Of a stretch of DNA of 64,000 bases, positions 63,047-64,000 are shown piece by piece (the stretch's first letter is position 1; every line of letters starts with the position of its first letter). The notes beneath the pieces were generated by a model. It saw nothing but the letters and a program-made list of their open reading frames with translations, was not told the origin of the DNA and made no database searches. A program made the translations under genes and the position numbers. Source of the stretch: Streptomyces cyaneochromogenes (GTDB lineage: Bacteria; Actinomycetota; Actinomycetes; Streptomycetales; Streptomycetaceae); the NCBI RefSeq assembly GCF_003963535.1, contig NZ_CP034539.1:10416001-10480000 (forward strand). Direction: 5' to 3'.

Positions 63047-63883
63047 TTATCCCAGGAACGCCACGGTGGCTGCCACGAACCGGTCCGCGTCATCGAGCCA
63101 CGGGAAGTGTCCGGCTCCTGGCTGGACGGCGAACTCGGCGTTCAGGAACAGCCCGGCAAATTCGGCCATCACGGGCGGAGGGGCACCCGGATCGACCTCG
63201 CCGGCGAGCACGAGCACCGGTGACTCGAGCCGGGCGAGCGCCGCGCGGGTGGCGTCCGGGGCGTAGGCGCCTTCGGCATTGAAGGCAGCCACGACCTCCA
63301 TGTTCATCTGCTCGTCCTCAGCAGCCTTGTGGGCCCGAGCCGCCTCGTCCCAGCGGCCGTAGGAGAACGGCGCGATGGCCTGCCAACTGTCGGCGGTGGC
63401 CTGGCCCGCCCCGATTGCCTCCAGGGCCGCGAACGCCTCCGGGAACCACGGCTCGTCCCGGCGCGGCTGGACGGTCTCGCGCCGCAGTTCTCCGGTGATC
63501 GCGATCCCGACGGCCCGGACGCTCGGCGTGATCAGCGCGAGCCTGCCTACGTGTTCCGGATAGCGGCCCAGGTACTGCACGGCCAGATTCGCGCCGCCGG
63601 AATGTGCGAGCAGGTCCATCCGGTCCAGCCTCAGATGCTCGCGAAGGGCCTCTACGTCGTCGACGAGCCGGTCGCAGCGGCAGGAGGTGATGTCCGCAGG
63701 CATCGCGGACCGCCCGGTGCCGCGAAGGTCCAGCGTGATCAACTGTCGGTGCGCGGACAGGCCGCCGAGCTCGCCCAGGTAGGCCGACTCCTGTGGTCCG
63801 CCCGGTAGGCAGACCACAGGCAGGCCGTCCCCGACTACGCGGTAGGCGAGCTTGGTTCCGTCGTATGAGGTGAAGATTTCCAT
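63047..63883 (-). CDS. Alpha/beta hydrolase (proline-iminopeptidase-like)
   Basis: A 278-residue protein: YDGTKLAYRVVGDGLPVVCL, PGGPQESAYLGELGGL (HGGPG-like motif as CLPGGP), LDLRGTGRSAMPAD, LLAHSGGANLAVQYLG (Ser95), VLVLAGEVDPGAPP (acid Asp) and AVQPGAGHFPWLDD (His). The triad is complete. Divergent from the regulator that starts at 63956, which may control it. Confidence 0.9.
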   Translation of the reverse strand: MEIFTSYDGTKLAYRVVGDGLPVVCLPGGPQESAYLGELGGLSAHRQLITLDLRGTGRSAMPADITSCRCDRLVDDVEALREHLRLDRMDLLAHSGGANLAVQYLGRYPEHVGRLALITPSVRAVGIAITGELRRETVQPRRDEPWFPEAFAALEAIGAGQATADSWQAIAPFSYGRWDEAARAHKAAEDEQMNMEVVAAFNAEGAYAPDATRAALARLESPVLVLAGEVDPGAPPPVMAEFAGLFLNAEFAVQPGAGHFPWLDDADRFVAATVAFLG

Positions 63884-63925
63884 GCCGGACAGCGTGGGGG
63901 TGACGACTGGTGTCGGCCTATCGTT

Positions 63926-63937
63926 TAGCTACAGCTA
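63926..63937. promoter_or_regulatory. Small palindrome between hydrolase and regulator
   Basis: TAGCT-AC-AGCTA lies 43 bases upstream of the hydrolase start and 19 before the partial regulator. It could be a promoter or operator element. Confidence 0.4.
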
Positions 63938-63955
63938 CATGATGGGGCGGCACGG

Positions 63956-64000
63956 ATGGCGGTCGAGATCAGGTTCACCGCGGCGTCGGTCGCAAAGGTA
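63956..64000 (+). CDS. Start of an ArsR-like regulator (partial, runs off the window)
   Basis: The ATG at 63956 opens MAVEIRFTAASVAKV and continues past the end. The opening resembles Streptomyces ArsR/DUF5937 winged-helix regulators. Only 15 codons are available, so the assignment is tentative. Confidence 0.4.
   Translation, partial: MAVEIRFTAASVAKV

Noticed and set aside
1..64000. CRISPR arrays, tRNA or rRNA genes, replication origin, integrase-attachment sites
   Set aside because: Looked for regularly spaced repeats, tRNA T-loop signatures, rRNA and iteron-like clusters; none seen by eye.

Overview
The window is high-GC actinobacterial DNA, almost certainly Streptomyces. The evidence is strong third-position GC bias, GTG and TTG starts, GGAGG-type ribosome binding sites, a Streptomyces subtilisin-inhibitor-type gene, and small families typical of the genus (DUF6000, DUF5958, DUF2975/HTH pairs, ISL3, IS110, IS481 and IS630 elements). 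There are no ribosomal, tRNA or primary-metabolism clusters. About a third of the DNA is insertion-sequence debris and broken genes, so the window looks like an accessory chromosome arm or a large linear plasmid (inference).

Layout. 0-6.2 kb: orphan HflX N-domain protein, coiled-coil/winged-helix protein, membrane-anchored protein, AAA nucleotide-binding protein, a divergent tetR-SDR pair with overlapping palindromes, IS5 debris, a lipoprotein. 6.4-13.3 kb: two convergent NTPases (membrane-TPR type; HTH-NTPase-WD40 type with one frameshift) and a secreted two-repeat protein. 13.7-16.05 kb: a transposase element whose inverted ends also enclose an SMI1/KNR4-type gene. 16.3-18.5 kb: tetR-GNAT operon divergent from an alpha/beta hydrolase across a 36-bp operator. 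18.5-27.4 kb: ISL3, IS5 and IS21 relics among an arsR-dienelactone hydrolase pair, the protease inhibitor and several decayed genes. 27.6-38 kb: hydrolases, a DoxX-like protein, a kinase-like protein, a reductase, two truncated or broken accessory genes round an IS scrap, and IS630/ISL3/IS481 relics. 38.2-41.3 kb: a large NACHT-type NTPase. 41.9-48.5 kb: DUF2975/HTH module, marR-SDR pair with nested palindromes, a MurG paralogue, a maleylpyruvate-isomerase pseudogene, PhoU. 49-55.9 kb: ISL3 relic, TnpB-only IS605-type element, SUMF1 protein, IS481 relic, and an IS110 element sitting between divergent VOC and WYL genes. 55.9-61.5 kb: inverted copies of one IS630-type element flank lysR, prpF and a MatC-like carrier. 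61.5-64 kb: another IS630 relic, two hydrolases and the first codons of a regulator.

How the genes work together. Four divergent pairs (tetR/SDR, tetR/hydrolase, arsR/dienelactone hydrolase, marR/SDR) look like self-contained detoxification switches; for three of them the operators can be read in the sequence. The lysR-prpF-matC cassette looks like regulated uptake and isomerisation of a di- or tricarboxylate. The three large signal-transduction NTPases, the SMI1/KNR4 protein and the ankyrin, DUF6000 and DUF5958 remnants suggest a history of conflict or defence functions. No complete, demonstrable new system is present. The best candidates for second looks are the NTPases, the RNA-guided element relics (TnpB, IS110) and the inverted-IS630 cassette.
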